DNA of 64,000 bases from Rotaria macrura (lineage: Eukaryota; Rotifera; Eurotatoria; Philodinida; Philodinidae): the NCBI GenBank assembly GCA_900239685.1, contig OENT01000025.1, forward strand, positions 1 to 64,000. Direction: 5' to 3'. Below the pieces are notes generated by a model that saw only the letters and a list, made by a program, of their open reading frames with translations, had not been told where the DNA came from and made no database searches. This document shows positions 24,701 through 39,966 of the stretch, one piece after another. Both the position numbers and the translations under genes were made by a program. Every line of letters begins with the position of its first letter. Position 1 is the stretch's first letter.

Positions 24701-27700
24701 TTCAAACAGAGGTTTTATTCTGAACATTGAATATCCATTTAAGATCAGCAACATCACTTTCATTCATTGTTTCATCTAATGAAATGCCAATCTACGATGA
24801 AGTAAAATTAAATTATAGATTTTTCAAAACTTATTTTATTGAAAATGAAATTTACACTTCCGTTATCATAGTAACGTAAATTAATGCGTTTTTCTTTGGC
24901 ACGTTGTTTTATTTCGTCGATGCTCATCTGAGGTTTTACTTTTAATGTATCGAAATAAACTTCATTCTTGATACTATTTCCACCAGCTTTTAAGCCTAAA
25001 AGAATTCAAATAAATATTTAACTAATAAACACAGAAAACTGTAAAGTTATACTTTCAGCAAGATCAGATGTTAATACATGAACTTTGGTTGCAATATTTC
25101 GAAGACCTTGTCTACCATGATATAGGCAGTACATTGCTACCATATTTGCAAGTAAGGCTTGTGCTAAAAGTTAACATTGAATAACATTTCGTATCGCCAC
25201 CTTTTATTTTTGACAGCAATCTGAATCTCGACATAGCTACGATTAAATTTATCAAGACGCAAACTTATCGATTCGCGTGAAACATCAAAATATAGTTGTT
25301 CATGTTAAATCGATAGAACTTAAATAAAGAATTCAACATCAGAAAAAAGCTCGATGAGTAGATGTTTTATTTCTTTCAATACTTGACATGAACTGATCTA
25401 TCATGAAGTATATTGAAGAAAACAAAAATTGGAAAAGATAGAGACATTTCGAGATTATCAAGAATAGATATTTACGTGTGAGGTAGGAACAAACCAATAG
25501 AATTTAAGCAAGATTCAACGTATAGATGATTTCTTTGTTTGGAATCGAATTTAAGTTTAAAGTAAAATACTCTTTAATTTGAAAAAGATCATTTCAACTC
25601 TTAAAAGGCAAATGTCTTTTTCCGACGAATATAGTGAGCAATGATATTTCAAACATAGTACTAGCATAGAAGTTTATTTGTTATTTGGAAAATTTTTCTT
25701 TCTGATCAGTACAACACGATTCTTTTGTTACTATTGAGTCAAAATAGTAACCAACATGATAGTCTATCGTATGAAATCGTCCCGTAAAATGTTGATCGAA
25801 CTACTAGAAAAGTAGTACATAATAAAAAGAATGTCTCGTGATAGGAACATTCAGTCTTGAGAGCACGAAATATTTTATCAGCACCTGAATAGACCAAGAC
25901 TTATTGAATTATTATATGAGTGACTTTGTGCTGCTCTTGATCATGTTGAGAATTGTTGCAAGAAGATACGTTAGCAAGCGCCCTCTCTTTTCTTTCAACC
26001 GTCGAAAAATTTTATTTTAATGTTGTTCAGATTGGTTATGTTCGATTACAATGGAAACACCGATTCCGACTTAATCTTTTATGATTGCCCTGATCCGTTA
26101 CTCTGTACCACATTGAATGTTTATGACGGAATCGTTTTCCCATTGTTCATGAGGCCTATTCGATTCTTTCATAAAATATTAGCAAGCATTTATTGAAATA
26201 GAAAGTGTCTAAGCATTTTTTAGATCTTTAAACGGTAAAAAAAAGAATAATTTTTCACATATAAAATAATCCTACTATTGTGTAACAGCTTCGATCTTTT
26301 GTGTGCTGATTATTATTTCATTTTTCAAAAACCTACGTCGGTTTTTAAAAGTTGCATATCAGAAGATGCTTCAGAGTACATGATACAAAACGATACTTGA
26401 CTTCGGATTGGTAAGCACGATAAAAACCATTATCGAAAATACTATTCTAGATATCGGTAAGATGAGTTTCTTTTCTAGGTCATAACTGAGGTCCAAATTT
26501 GTTTTTCTATGGATTTTACCCAGTGAAAAAATATCAAATTGTGCGAGATTTAAGTAGATTATAATCGTATTTTTCTGCACCAAAATCTAAATTATCATCG
26601 ATTGAAATCGTCGAAACGAACAATAATTTGATTTTTAATAAAACAACAATCGTAAAAATCCGGTCAAATTTTGATTGAAATCATGTACGTTTCATTAAAT
26701 CATATGATCTGGATTCAATAGGATTTTAATCAAAACTTTACCGGATTTTTAAGATTATTGTTTGATAAAAAATCAAATTATCCTTGGTTTCGACGATTTC
26801 AATCGATGATAATTTGAATTTTGTTGCAGAAAAATACGATTATAATCGACTCAAATCTTCTATAATCCAAAATTTTTTCACTGGGTTAACTCAAGACAGT
26901 AATTGGAAGTTTGCTAGTAAGCCATATAGATTTGGTGAGAGAAATTCTCACTAAAGAATAACGAAGTAGTTTACCCCTATAAGCCTGTTCTCCTTGGGAA
27001 TAACAGCAGCGATCGGTTTAGGGAAACAAAAACAAAACAGAAAAGAGTAGTTTCATCTATTAATCAAACCTTTCAAGGTCATATTCATCATAACAATTTT
27101 CATATTATTTCTATCATAACGGAAATTTAACACTATTCCCATTTCGTCATAGATATTTCTTTCTACATATACTAAAATTATCCTCTTACATTCTCACTTC
27201 TATCGTCTATATTCATGTGCATCTTAATTATATATATTAGATGATATCTGATCGTTTTGATTTTTAGATGTTAGAAAAGTTGTTTTACTTTCATACCAGT
27301 ACAAATATTGCTCGTTGCTCTTTCTTGCCGAATATGTTGTTCGCGAGTTTGAAGAGCTAAACGATAAGCTTTTGAACCATTTGAATCACTAATAAAATTA
27401 ATAATCGATAGATAGATTTCTTTTCTATTTGAAAAATAATTTATTTTACATGGTTACACCAACCATTCGACCAGGCATATCTCGTTTAAATTGTTCTGCA
27501 CAAGCAAAAAACGCAGCATGTGGACCACCAAAACCAAGTGGAACACCTAATCGTTGAGAATTTCCATAACAAATATCGACATTCATGTCACCAGGAGGCT
27601 TCAAAAGACACAGAGCCAACATATCTGATCCACAAATGACGATAGTCTAGTATATATTTCAAACAAATACAATCTTTGTTTTGTCTCGTTTCTATGCATT

Positions 27701-28882
27701 GAATTTATGTCCTACTCCGTGTTCTTTTGCACGAGCTATTAAACCTGATGGGTCAAGGATATTTCCAGTTGTATCAGGATATTGAAAAATAACTCCGGCA
27801 ACATCCTTTTTTGAAAAATCCATTTTCTCGATTGGTAATATTTCAATATCAGTACGAAATCCTCTATTTGAAACAAGATAGAAATTATATAATTTCTTTT
27901 TTCGGCTATTCGAAAGATTATGATTTTACTGTGCTCGTGTTCGAGCGACTTCAATAACATGTGGATGAAGTTGATCACTGAGAAACATTCGTGGCCGTTT
28001 ACTGTGTCTGTAACACATTGCTATCGCTTCTCCAGCTGCAGTACCTTCATCCAATAAACTAGCATTTGCATATGGCAATGCTGTTATGTCACTGACAGCT
28101 AAAAGCGAAAAAATGGAATAGTATAAAATCTCTTATCTTATCAATTCGTTACCAGTCTGATAATTTAATAAACTTTCTAAACGACCTTGTGAGAGTTCCG
28201 CTTGATAAGGTGTATACTGTGAATACCATCCAGGATTTTCGAAAAGATTTCGTTGAATAACCGTTGGAATTATGCAACTATTGTAACCAAGACCAATATA
28301 TGATCGCCATACCTCGTTTTGATTAGCAATTCCTTCTATTTCTTTTAAAGCACGGTGTTCAGCTGTGAAAGAGAAAATAAAAAGAGTATTCTTTTTACAA
28401 ACGAACGTCTAATTTTTTACTTACAAAGTGCTTCGGGAATTTTCATTGTACCCCGGTATTTAATAGCTGCCGGAACTGTTTTATCAATAAGTTCATCGAT
28501 TGTTTTTAGACCAAGTGTCCGAAGCATTTCTTTTGTTTGGTGTTCATCAGGACCAAGATGACGACGTACAAAATCATATGCTGGATTTGAGTCAGCACCT
28601 TGTGTTTCCGAATGATCATGAAGACTACGTTTGGATGGTGTAAAAGCAACCGCACGAAGATGATTTGGACGTATGGAACGTCGTGCTAATAAAGAAAAAC
28701 CAAAACAAAATTTTTAATAGATGAACTAAGACATCTATTATATACGATTGGTTGAATCAGATGCCTAGTATAGTAATAGTACGTCTGAACGGTAAGCGAT
28801 GACTCATTGCGAATACTAAAGTAGTTTCAAGAAAAATTCCTTTTCTTACCACATAATGAGAGCAACGCTGATGAAGCCATTT
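21708..28882 (-). CDS. GLDC: Glycine dehydrogenase (decarboxylating), P protein of the glycine cleavage system
   Basis: Mitochondrial PLP enzyme that decarboxylates glycine and passes the aminomethyl group to H protein. The start ATG (28880-28882) opens a short exon, [11 protein letters not shown], rich in small residues as in a mitochondrial presequence. About 22 exons follow. Landmarks include [38 protein letters not shown] joined to [12 protein letters not shown], and the PLP-lysine segment [18 protein letters not shown] (Lys codon 23180-23182). The C-terminal exons contain KNAPHSQHV and [15 protein letters not shown], with a TGA stop at 21708-21710. A 13-nt microexon (23066-23078) encodes the PIG of GMGPIGV. 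The intron 25164-27298 is 2.1 kb and hosts a MITE. An acceptor-like CCTTTTTTAG ends 12 nt upstream of the ATG. Motifs and the frames checked are intact; not every splice site was verified. Confidence 0.95.
23066..23078 (-). other. GLDC: 13-nt GLDC microexon
   Basis: On the minus strand the 13 bases GTCCAATCGGAGT are bounded by an AG (23079-23080) and GTAAG (23061-23065). Joined to the exon ending at 23140 (GGGATGG) and the exon starting TAAAAAACATC near 22607, they restore GMG-PIG-VKKHL exactly as in animal GLDC. It lies just downstream of the PLP lysine. Confidence 0.88.
26519..26885. mobile_element. Foldback MITE inside a GLDC intron (family copy 2)
   Basis: The ends are CCCAGTGAAAAAAT (26519) and TTTTTTCACTGGG (to 26885), flanked on both sides by TTA, a plausible target duplication. 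The two arms are diverged reverse complements, for example AATAATTTGATTTTTAATAA versus the inverted TTTGATAAAAAATCAAATTA. There is no ORF. It shares ends and the arm motif TTTGATTTTTAAT with the copy at 42341-42745. The lower arm identity suggests it is older than copy 1. Confidence 0.8.
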
Positions 28883-29411
28883 TTCGGATGTTCTAAAAAA
28901 GGTGCTTACGCAGACGAAAACAAGTGATCGTATGATTCCTACTATCCAGCGTTGTGAAAAAGGGATATTTGTCGTGCTTGTTGTTATTACTATTACGTGT
29001 TGCGTGTTTCTCTTTCTTTCTAAAGTTTAACATTGGTCGCGTTTATTTACTCCATTTTCTCTCTCTCTCTATCAGTCTCGTGAATGACCTTGTTTTTATT
29101 TTCGTCTTATTTTTTTTTTGATTTGTACTCAGCTCCATCAAAATAAAACTGTGTGTGGGTGCTTCATCAGAGATAAACGAAAAAACCGTTGCTTGTTGTT
29201 GTTGTTGTTGTTATTATTATTATTATTGTTGTTGTTATTGTTGTTCTTACCATTTTTTTCTGATAGACACACCTTTTTTCATTTGACTTTGTAATAAAGT
29301 CCGACGAAAAAGTTAATATGAAATATATTGTTATTTATTTTTTAGCTAGCGTTCAGTTTGAAAAGTCGGCTTCAACTACCTATCATATCAAACTGGTACT
29401 CTGAAAAAATA
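28883..29411. promoter_or_regulatory. Divergent intergenic region between GLDC and SVOP-like gene
   Basis: A 529-bp gap separates two head-to-head genes and must hold both promoters. It contains a TTG/TTA trinucleotide repeat (29194-29246), CT-rich runs near 29060, and acceptor-like sites facing each gene: AG at 28895-28896 on the minus strand and TTATTTTTTAG ending at 29345 on the plus strand. No TATA box could be assigned with confidence in such AT-rich DNA. Confidence 0.6.
29194..29246. repeat. TTG/TTA trinucleotide microsatellite
   Basis: About 18 consecutive TTG or TTA triplets lie in the GLDC/SVOP divergent spacer. Confidence 0.9.
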
Positions 29412-32400
29412 ATGGAACCAACTAGAATATATTCAGTTGAAGAATGTATTGATTATATTGGTCTAGGAAAATATCAGTGGCGTTTAATTGCAATACTTGG
29501 ATTTTGTTTAATGGGCGATGCTGCGGAAATGATGCTTTTGGCAATCCTAGGACCAGCTATCGCTTGCTATTGGCCGTCTGTAACAAAGATTCAAATAGCT
29601 GCATTAACTACTGTAGAATGTTTATTTCAAGAAGTTATTATTTTACTTTAAAGTTAATTGTTGTTTAGGGTGTTTTTGCTGGTATGATGTTAGGAGCGTT
29701 TATGTTTGGTATAATGGCTGATAAATATGGTCGACGACAAGTAATTATTATAAGTGCCGTATTAAATACTTTATTTGGAATTTTCACAGCCATGGCACCA
29801 AACTATTATTGGGTATTATTGGCAAGGATTCTTGTTGGAGTCGCTTTATCAGGAGCAGCTCAAGGGTGTGTAGTGAATTTTTAAATTTCAATTGGATCAA
29901 TATTCACTCATCTAGAAAATCTAAATAAGATAATTTATTTTTCAGTTCAACATTAATGCTCGAATATTTACCATCGACAACTCGTGCACCGATAATTATT
30001 ATTGTTGAAGTATTTTGGTCATTAGGTAGCATTTTTGAGTATGTTCTGGGTATGATTGTAGTCCCATTATATGGATGGCGTGCATTAACTATAGTTTCTG
30101 CTTTACCAGTAACAATCGTCGCTATTTTTATGTATGTAAGTATTCACTAGATTTCTTTTCGATTATTCACAGAGGATCAATTTTATTTTTGTTTCTGTTT
30201 TAAATTAAATTTGAAGTTCGTACCTGAATCACCACGTTATTTCATTGCTATTGGTCGTCCAAAGGAAGCTCAAAGTATTTTAAAAACAATGGCATTAACA
30301 AATAAACGCCCGTTACCAGAAGGAAAACTCAATGATGCTAATGCACTAGTAAGTTTTTACAAATCTCACTTACGTTTCACTACGTATGCGTAAAATAGGT
30401 CAAAACATGAATTCTGCACGTTTTTTAATAGTTATTTTCGTTTTTAATGACGATAAAAACAAGTTTTGTTTGAATACGCTCAATCAGTATTAAACTAATA
30501 ACCATACCAATGAGAAATTTTTCATAGGTAATTTTAAAATGAATATTAAAAACATAGTTTTTCACACAAGAAAGTGTGAGATGACGATAAAGTTTATCGA
30601 TTAAGTGATGTAGGGTCACTTAGATACGATATCTTACCTGTTTAACTCACCCTCATCTGATCGATAAACATTGTCATTATCTCATTTATTTTAGAGCATA
30701 AAAGGCTACATTCATATGAATACCTGGTTTTTATGCTCAGTAAATACAACAATGAACAGAATTATTATTACTATCCAACAAGGAGAAACTTCCGTTGAGA
30801 AGACGATTGATTTGTGCAAGAATAAAATTTAATCCACAGAAATATATTGAATTTTTGGCTGTTCCTTCATATACCCTCGAATATAAACACTAAAAATGGT
30901 CCCAAATTTATCTTCCAGTTCTGTGATATCGTTTAAAAAGTAAAGAAAATAACAGCTCCTCTGTGTCTTTTTTTAATTCTAAACAACTAGGATGAATGTG
31001 GTTCTGTAAGGCAATTATTTCATCCTAATTTTATACGTACATCAGTTTTACTTGGATTTATGTGGATGATAGTTGCTATGAGTTATTACGGCTTAGTCTT
31101 AATCAATACATCTATTATGACTACAATCGACGATGAAGTTCTATCCATGACAAATACAAGTACAATTACATCAAATCAATGTAAAATGTTAACAACCGAA
31201 GATTATCAATCATTAACATTCACAACATTGGGTGAAATGGTCGGTATACCATTATTATTAGTACTTCTGGCATATCTTGGTCGTCGTATAATTTTCGCTA
31301 TTACTTTTTCATGTGCATCCTTATGTTTTTTATCGTTTCTTTTTGTTTCTCGTACAAATATATGGGTAATTAATATAATCACATTTATTGCACGAATGTT
31401 TATTAGTTCACAATTTACTTTAATTTTTCTTTATACGATGGAAGCTTATCCAACAGTAATACGTGCGATTGCTGTAGGATGCGCATCATCCATGTCAAGA
31501 ATTGGTGCCATGATAACACCATTCTTAGCTCAAGTTTTAATTAAACACACATTTAATGGAACGATTGCGATTTATACGATAGCCACAGCCATAGCAGCTA
31601 TTTGTGGAATTCTGCTACCCATTGAAACGAGAGGACGTGAATTAAAGGTAAAAATTATTCTTTTGTTGATTCAATATAATCTAACAATGAACGGCACTCC
31701 CATACTTTCTCTTGGGATCTCTGTGATTCTCGAAGACGATACCGTCGATCTAACTGACATTCTTATCAAAACAAAAAAAATATAAAAAATAATGAGGCAT
31801 TAGTTGGATGAATCAGTAGTTCTCTGTAAAACTCTATCTTATTGGAAAGTATGATCCACTTGAAACTATGTCCAATGAGACTCACTACTTATTTTCATGA
31901 TGATCAAAACAATATCTGTGAATATAATCGAACAATTCATCTTGAGTTCATCGATGGATATTTCAAATGATCGGCAATCGATCTATGAATACATTAATAT
32001 CCAAATTGACATACCCTAAACGAATTATTTCAGCACTATCATAAATTTTGTTTTAATTTTTTCAAGAAATCTCAGTTTTTACTTTTAAGAAAAATAAGGT
32101 GGTAAGATTCGCAGTCCAAACTAAAATTTCGCTATGTAGAAACTGTAAATATTTGAATTTGCAGGATCCAGTTCGATGAAGACTAAATTTAATTTCAAAT
32201 AGTATTTTCAAGAGATCTGTCGTAAGAGTTTCAGCGGTGTCGAAAGGCGTTTGATGAGGAACTGAAGTTTACCAGAATACAGTGTCCTTTCATTGAATAT
32301 ATGTCTTGCCGATTGGCTTACTACGATAAGAATTTCAGTTAAATCGATCGATTTGTAGTCATTTTGATAAACAGAAGTTGATCCTAATACGTGGCACGTC

Positions 32401-32781
32401 CGTCAATTTGGCGGTCATAGATTACGAATTTGTTTACTCTTTTTCAGGATACGATCTCATTTTTAAACAAAAAACCAAGTCACCGGCGATTAAGTCTATG
32501 AAAAAACGCTTTTCTTTCGGGTATCTCAGTGATTTGCTTTGTATCAATGATGCTATATTTTGGCGTTTATTTCTTGTTCTAAGTTGATGATTTCATTGAA
32601 GAATAAAACAAATCATTTATGTTTCTAATTGTTCAACGTTGTCTTTTAGCAAGCCACGTCAGATAGACCAAGTCCATTGTCAGTATTTGAATGCAATATT
32701 CTACGTTCATCGGTAACTGGTGTTGATAATTTAGCATTGGCGATCGATAGCAATGATGGCACGGCCACTAAGGGACAGTAA
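29412..32781 (+). CDS. SVOP: SVOP-like major facilitator transporter
   Basis: Twelve-span MFS carrier of the synaptic vesicle 2-related/organic-ion group; the substrate cannot be read from sequence. Six exons, all in phase: 29412-29612, 29669-29865, 29946-30135, 30217-30348, 30991-31647 and 32650-32781, giving 502 residues. Family hallmarks in order are YSVEECIDYIGLGKYQWRL, GDAAEMMLLAILGP, the loop motif GIMADKYGRRQ between spans 2 and 3, VPESPRYFIAIGRPKEAQ after span 6, SYYGLVL, ARMFISSQFT, and the C-terminal LPIETRGRELK. This order and spacing match animal SVOP. ATG at 29412 is the first ATG after the acceptor-like AG at 29345; the in-frame upstream codons lack one. AATAAA at 32905-32910 is a candidate poly(A) signal. 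The gene is divergent from GLDC and looks complete. Confidence 0.92.
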
Positions 32782-35700
32782 CTGTAGTTTCAAGACGATA
32801 CCTGTGATGAGGAAGTACATTAAAATACAAGTAGTTTCTTCTTTTAATTAATTATCTCGTTAATATTTTTTTAAATTTATTTGCTATCTGTTTACCGGTC
32901 TTTGAATAAATTAATTTATTATTTTTCAAACTCGTCTTATATATATTAAAAAACTTTCATGAAGCATCATTTTTGGAAAGAAGAGAAGCGACACTCATCG
33001 CATCGTAGCTAAATAATTATTTTCTATGGAAGAAATTTGTTTTGTAACATGCTGAACAGTATGTCGGCTTACTCACGGAATTCCTGATTGGTATGAAAAG
33101 ATTTATGTGTAGGATGCGCTATGTTTCATAGGATGCACAATTTGTGGAGCTCAATGAGATTCGTAAAGTCTTAAAGTCACGATCATCTGTTTATGTTGCT
33201 CTCCTAGAATAATGAGAATTCTACTCGATATTTTGTTCATTGGAAGTTAAACACGAAAACAGTCTTATTAAAAAATCTTTCCCGTACATAACTCTCATCA
33301 TCAATACCATGTTCTAAAAGTTTGGGAATTATTGATGGCTGCCTTGTTCAGAAACGTAAATATTTAATGTGAGACTACATCTCTTCCCCCCTATGTCAGG
33401 AAAACGAATACTTTCAGCAAAGAAAACATGGCTTTCGTTTGACATTCAAATATTAAAAAAATATGGTTTATATTTAGAGTGACACATCTAGTTAAACATT
33501 TCGTAATACAACTTCTTCATTCATTCCTACTTGTTGGTGAAGAAAGATCTAGTAAACAATAGTCATTATTCCAGAAAACAAAATGAGAATTGAAACTGTT
33601 GCTTCGTCGAAGACGTCAAAAGTGAAGCAAAATATAATATAGATACTTTTTTGCAAAGATACAAACGATGGATGCTTCGAATATTTTGACTAAATCATCA
33701 AATAAGTGGAATGTATGTTGTCCATATAATACTGCATGGATAGTTGTGTATTTCGCCTATAGAATTGTTTTTACTAAATGAAACCATGTTCCTGTCTTTA
33801 TCGGTTATCATTAACACGACGCATTGTTGTTATTTCATGTGGTGGATACAGAAATAGATTAAAATTCAAAGCTTCTAAAACGAAATTTCATTTATAAATC
33901 TTATCTTTGAAATAAATACGTACTTCTTCTACAGGTATTACACTTACCTCATCAGGGTATTTAATTTTATAGCCATGATTTTGATGAAGAAAATCTCTGT
34001 GTAATAGTATCAAAGTTAAAATCAATCGAAACAGATACGTCACTCGATTTCGAGATCATTTCTAATCAATCGACTATTTTTCTCTAACAAAGAAACAATC
34101 TTTTGGCATAAAATATTATTATGATATCTGAAAGAAGAAATTTTTTTCATATCTTTTTCATATTTTTTGAAATCTATTTTGTTTTAGTTTTTACAAATCA
34201 TTTTAATTTATGGAGCACATCATGTGTCTCATTCCAGTACTGTTCACTCAAATAAAAAGAGGAAACGAAAAACTATTTGTAGTACAAATATAATTAAAAC
34301 CTGTCGGTAAAACCTGATCATTATTGTTCATATATTTAATCAATAATATTCTAGTAGCATGAATTTTAGTAGCCATCCTTCATCAACACAAAATGTATTT
34401 TTTCGTATCTCCTGAAGACCAAATTAATGTTTTTTTCTCGATTCTTGTCTTCTATTATTTTGAAAAATCTCAAGTTTCATAAAAAAAAGCATCTTCATGA
34501 TTGCTAAAGCGTGTTTCTTGTCATTCGACAAAGATTGAAAATGTTGTTGAAAATAATCTCTGATTCTCTGTTTGATACGAGCAAACGATCATATTTTCAA
34601 ACACTTTGCACGCACGACTCTTGAGATTGGCACTTTCAAGTACAAGACAAAGCGTGAGATAAATGATAATAAAAGAAATTATAGTATGATTCGACACTTA
34701 TAAAATTCTCTCATGGATTGCTCTTTTAAAAACTTCAGAAAATCACTATTCAAAAATGTTCGTATATCTTGTTTGTACGTGGGGTAAAACTTTCTTTTGG
34801 GTAATATATCGAATAATGTCTGAATTTGATATACGATACAAATATATTTTCGAATTTTGGCTCATGTTCCAAGGTTTTTCATGGATGACTGAACTTGTAA
34901 ATTGTAAAATCTCACTTATTTCGGATAAAATATTTTTATTCTTTTCTTCAACTGCCGAGTCAATAATTCTTAAACAACAACAATCAAGTACAAATTTAAT
35001 ATATATATACATAAAGCTAATGTCAGCTGATTGTTGGCTACCGAAGTAAAACATCAGCCATCAATTAGGTCTTGCAGGATCAGACGAAATCGTGCAAAAA
35101 GGCGTGACCTCAGAAATCTTACATCAATTTTTACTCTAAGATTTCTTTGAGATCGTACCATCTACTTTTTTTGCCTGCGTTCTTTCATCTCATGAATGTA
35201 AAGAAAAAATATCAAAATTATTCATTTACGAAAATATACAATCAAAACACAATATGTGTATTTATAATAAGAAAACAAGATGAAACTTGTCTACAAATTC
35301 ATCCAGAAATTACATAGAGAAATTCTGAACATAGTATTAAAATGTGTCTTATATAAACGATTCATGATCGTAGCACCAAAGAATGGTTGAAAACTAACTA
35401 TTCTTGTCAACATTGGTGATGGAACACTTTTTGGTTCCACATTGCAGTACGTAGTACTTGTTTTTCCGTCAAATCAAACTCAAATGCAGATTAAAATATA
35501 AAATTTTGAACGCTAATGAAATCAATGAAACCTTATGTGCGTTCTATAGACTTCACATGCTACAATCGTAGAAATAAAAATCTTCAGATGTTATTTTCTA
35601 AAGTTTTACTCTATTCAAAGAAAATAAAATCTCAGCAGATTAGAATTCGTTGTTTTTGGTAAAAAAAATTGTGATGTGTCAGTTTTGTTGACACAGACCT

Positions 35701-37239
35701 CCAAGTGTCGTTCGTGAAGTACAAAAATTGATTCACGCTGCAATTCATTTATAATATTTGATCTGTTATTTACTTTTATGAAATTCAATGTTGCTTGACA
35801 AACATCTTGCCAATTTGCTGCATTAGGACAGACCATTTCTTAGCTATGGAAGGCGACAGAACACATTAGTATATTGACAATTAGTTCCATCTAGTGTTCC
35901 AACGATCGTAGAATGTTGCTACACCAAATTCTTTGGTTACATGGTACTCACAATAACTCATCCATTTAATTTTCTCTAAATATCACTCACTGGATGATTT
36001 TTTGCACTCAGAAACAACCTTCTAGCAAGGTCGAAACCACATTGTTAAATAATTATGGGCATGCTTCCAATTCCTTTCATTCGATTATATAGTTTTTTAA
36101 AGATGATACTTGTGAGACAATACATGAGTGAACTGTTGTTATCGATAACGATTTCCATTCGTTTTGTGTTTGGTAGCAATTGATCTACTCATTCCAAGAG
36201 ATAAATGCTTTAATAAATTCATGGATCAGAAAAAATATTTTGAAAGGTGTGTTAAATTTTCAAAGCAGCTTTATATACATATATATATATATATATAAAT
36301 GTGCAAAATAATAATCTTATTCAATCATACATTTAATTTATAAGAACAACAAAACAAAATATTTGCGAACTTCATCATAAAACAGAGCATTGTTAAGATT
36401 CTTAACAATGAGCACTTGAAGAAGTAAAAAAAATAGAAAATTCCAAATATTTGTATTTACCAATAACACAACATAACATGGACAAGTTGTACAAAATGAA
36501 GAAATGAATAACATCAGCAATTGACTAGAAAAACTATGAATAAAAAATGAAAAACTAGACTCCTTATACAGTCAGCGTCACGGTGAAATAAATGACATCA
36601 TATAGACAACATCAGAATTATTTAGCATGGGCTTTAAAATCATAGATCTCAACAATGAAATCATCATAAACATTAACAAGATCCTCATTGAATGTTATGA
36701 AATGATCAGTAGAACACAAACGGCATGGAACAAAATTAATAATAACTTCTGCTATTGTAAAATGCTCAATAGAGTGAGGAAATCTACTGCTCTATGGTTT
36801 GTTATTCCCAAAGATATTAACTAACTATAGAAGCAGATTCACATAATCTACAAGTTATCGGAGCATTGATCCCATAGTAGTGACTTGTTCACGTTCATGC
36901 CATAGCTAATGGAGCAACATTTTTCAAAGAAATATCCTGTCAAGCAATTTAGTCATGATAGCGTGACTTGTTGACAAAACTCAAATACTGTCGACTTGAT
37001 AGTATAAAGAATGAAGTTTGTGTATATGTGTTATCCCCGATCAATCTCAGTATCTCATCGAAATCTACAGAAGCAAAACATTCGAAAAGCTCAAAGGGAC
37101 AGAAATCATCGAATTTTTACATAATTCCTACGTTTGTAAATATAAAAAAAGCCCACATCCACAAACAAAAACCGGCCTGTCGTTTTTCAGTATCAAGAAA
37201 AAAAGTCTTTACAATATAGTACAACAAAGAAAATCACAT
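32782..37239. other. 4.5-kb gene-poor intergenic region
   Basis: No gene was recognised. It contains the SVOP 3' flank, a TA dinucleotide run near 36276-36297, and short ORFs (such as minus 35615-35836 and plus 36627-36824) without family features or splice support. HP1's 3' flank is at the right edge. Confidence 0.45.
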
Positions 37240-38046
<807 letters not shown>

Positions 38047-39966
38047 AGTGCAACCGAGTATACGTTTTGAATAGGATTGATGAAATAAGCGAGAGAAAAT
38101 CTAAATCAAGAAGAACCAAAAATCGAATACTCTCGTTGTTATTATTGCTGGCCACATCATTCAACCAATGAAGTAATGAGAAAAAGATTGAGTGAAGAAA
38201 AAGTATGACTGATAGATCATGACTAAACAGTAAACAAAGCGAAAAGATGAAAACAAGCAAGTAAAATAAGTAGTATACGTCTAGTTAACTCAACTTGTTA
38301 TATGTTAATGCATTAAAACTAAACCAATCAATGACAAGGTCACACTGAAACAAAACGTACTGATTTAATTTAAAAATATCTTTCTCTCATCGACTGACAA
38401 AATAGATTTGATAAACTTGATTTCATAGTTATTGTTAAGAATAGTCTTATTTTTCTCTTTTAAAATAGATGTCGCACAACGCATATCACAGATGGGTAAA
38501 TCTTCTAGTAGATGAAAATCATTAAAAGAAAAATTTGATCCAAAAAAAAGTATAGCAGTATGGATATATAAGTGAACGACGAGATATTGTGAACAAGAAT
38601 ATCAAAGAATGATACTGTCTTATTAATTGGAGACTGCATTCATTGAGATGCAAAGCGATTGAAATAACCACTAGAACTACTAGCTAGCTAACTTAACCAG
38701 GTACCATCGTTTTTTTGATATGCTGTAAAAGTATCCAATAGAGTGTAACGAATTCTTTTAGATGTTAATTTACGCATTTATATCACATGAGTGTCTCTAA
38801 TGTCAATTGAAAACTTAAAGGTAAATAGTTCTTAAATCTATATTCATCGTCATCCAATAAAAATCATCGATATTCTTCTCAAAGTTTGTAACTGAATCCA
38901 TTTTTTTTTGTAGGCAAGATATTGATGTTGCATTGCTTGCCTTTCTTCGCAACTCAAAATGGATAAAGAACAACATCCTTTTTTCTTCTTATATTGGTAC
39001 ACTAATAGGGGACGTGTTGATAAGAGTGATCGATAAGTAATCGATTATCAGTTATATTATCTTTTAATTAGTACCTCGACAAATAAAACAGTCGCAAGTA
39101 TACCTGATTAGATGTAAACTTCTGAAAATTTCCATGTAGGATGAATACATCTGAAAAGTGATGTTAGGGTGGGTACATTTTTCTATTGTTTTACACAGTT
39201 TCTTTGATCATAGAATAATAGCAAAAAAACTGATACCAGTTGACGAAGTTGAAATTTTTGTTCTCTCTTGTATTCAACAGACAGTGAAACTACCGTATTC
39301 TTCAATTATACAAAAACATCAAGATTATATTTTAAATTTATCGCAAGGTTTAACAGCAAGGTTTATTCTTTTTGTATTGGAAAAGAAAATATGCAGTATT
39401 TCCCATTGTTGAATAAAATAGAGGTACCTTTGGCAAAGTTGATTTTTTGCAAACATCTTTTTCTTTCTCTTTTTTTGAAATGGTATACCACACTCCTCCG
39501 TATTGACTTCCCCGGACTACTTTACTTTATGTTTGCCGATGTTTAACGTCACGATTTTCTCGTGTATATGCTTTGAAAAGAGAGAAATATACATCACAAG
39601 ACCCATTCATATGTAGACATTGCCGAAGAAAAGGAGATCGGTGGCGTGATGTACAGACAAACGGTAACTTTTTTTTCTTTGCTTTTCTGCATCAATACAA
39701 GTATTTTCGACGTATACCGAAGGGCTGATTCTATCTATTCTGTCGCCCTCCACCACATCGAACGAAAATGCACACGATGAGTCGTGGTATAAAGCGTCTG
39801 CTATTTTTTCTATCATAGAGGCGTATGGTATACTGTTGACTAGAGTACAGTAAGAAAGAGAAAGATGCTCTAATGCATACACACATGTACACACACACAC
39901 ACCCCTCACACGCAGTGCAAATAACGAACACAAGGTTATGCAGTCAATATCGTATCATTTTCAGAT
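38047..39966. promoter_or_regulatory. Divergent spacer between HP1 and GDH copy 1
   Basis: A 1.9-kb region without a recognised gene must contain both promoters. A CA dinucleotide run lies at about 39890-39902. A splice-acceptor-like ATCATTTTCAG ends at 39964, two nucleotides before the GDH ATG. The ORF on the minus strand at 39607-39933 is not convincing. Confidence 0.5.

Noticed and set aside
29358-29411. Upstream extension of the SVOP-like protein
   Set aside because: The extension would start at TTG, not ATG; the first in-frame ATG is at 29412 and gives the family N-terminus.
36276-36297. TA-rich run as an origin or promoter element
   Set aside because: Simple dinucleotide microsatellites of this kind recur through the window (40143, 42841, 57465) without consistent relation to genes.
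39607-39933. 108-codon minus-strand ORF upstream of GDH1
   Set aside because: Low-complexity Cys/Val stretch derives from a CA microsatellite; no family motif or splice support.
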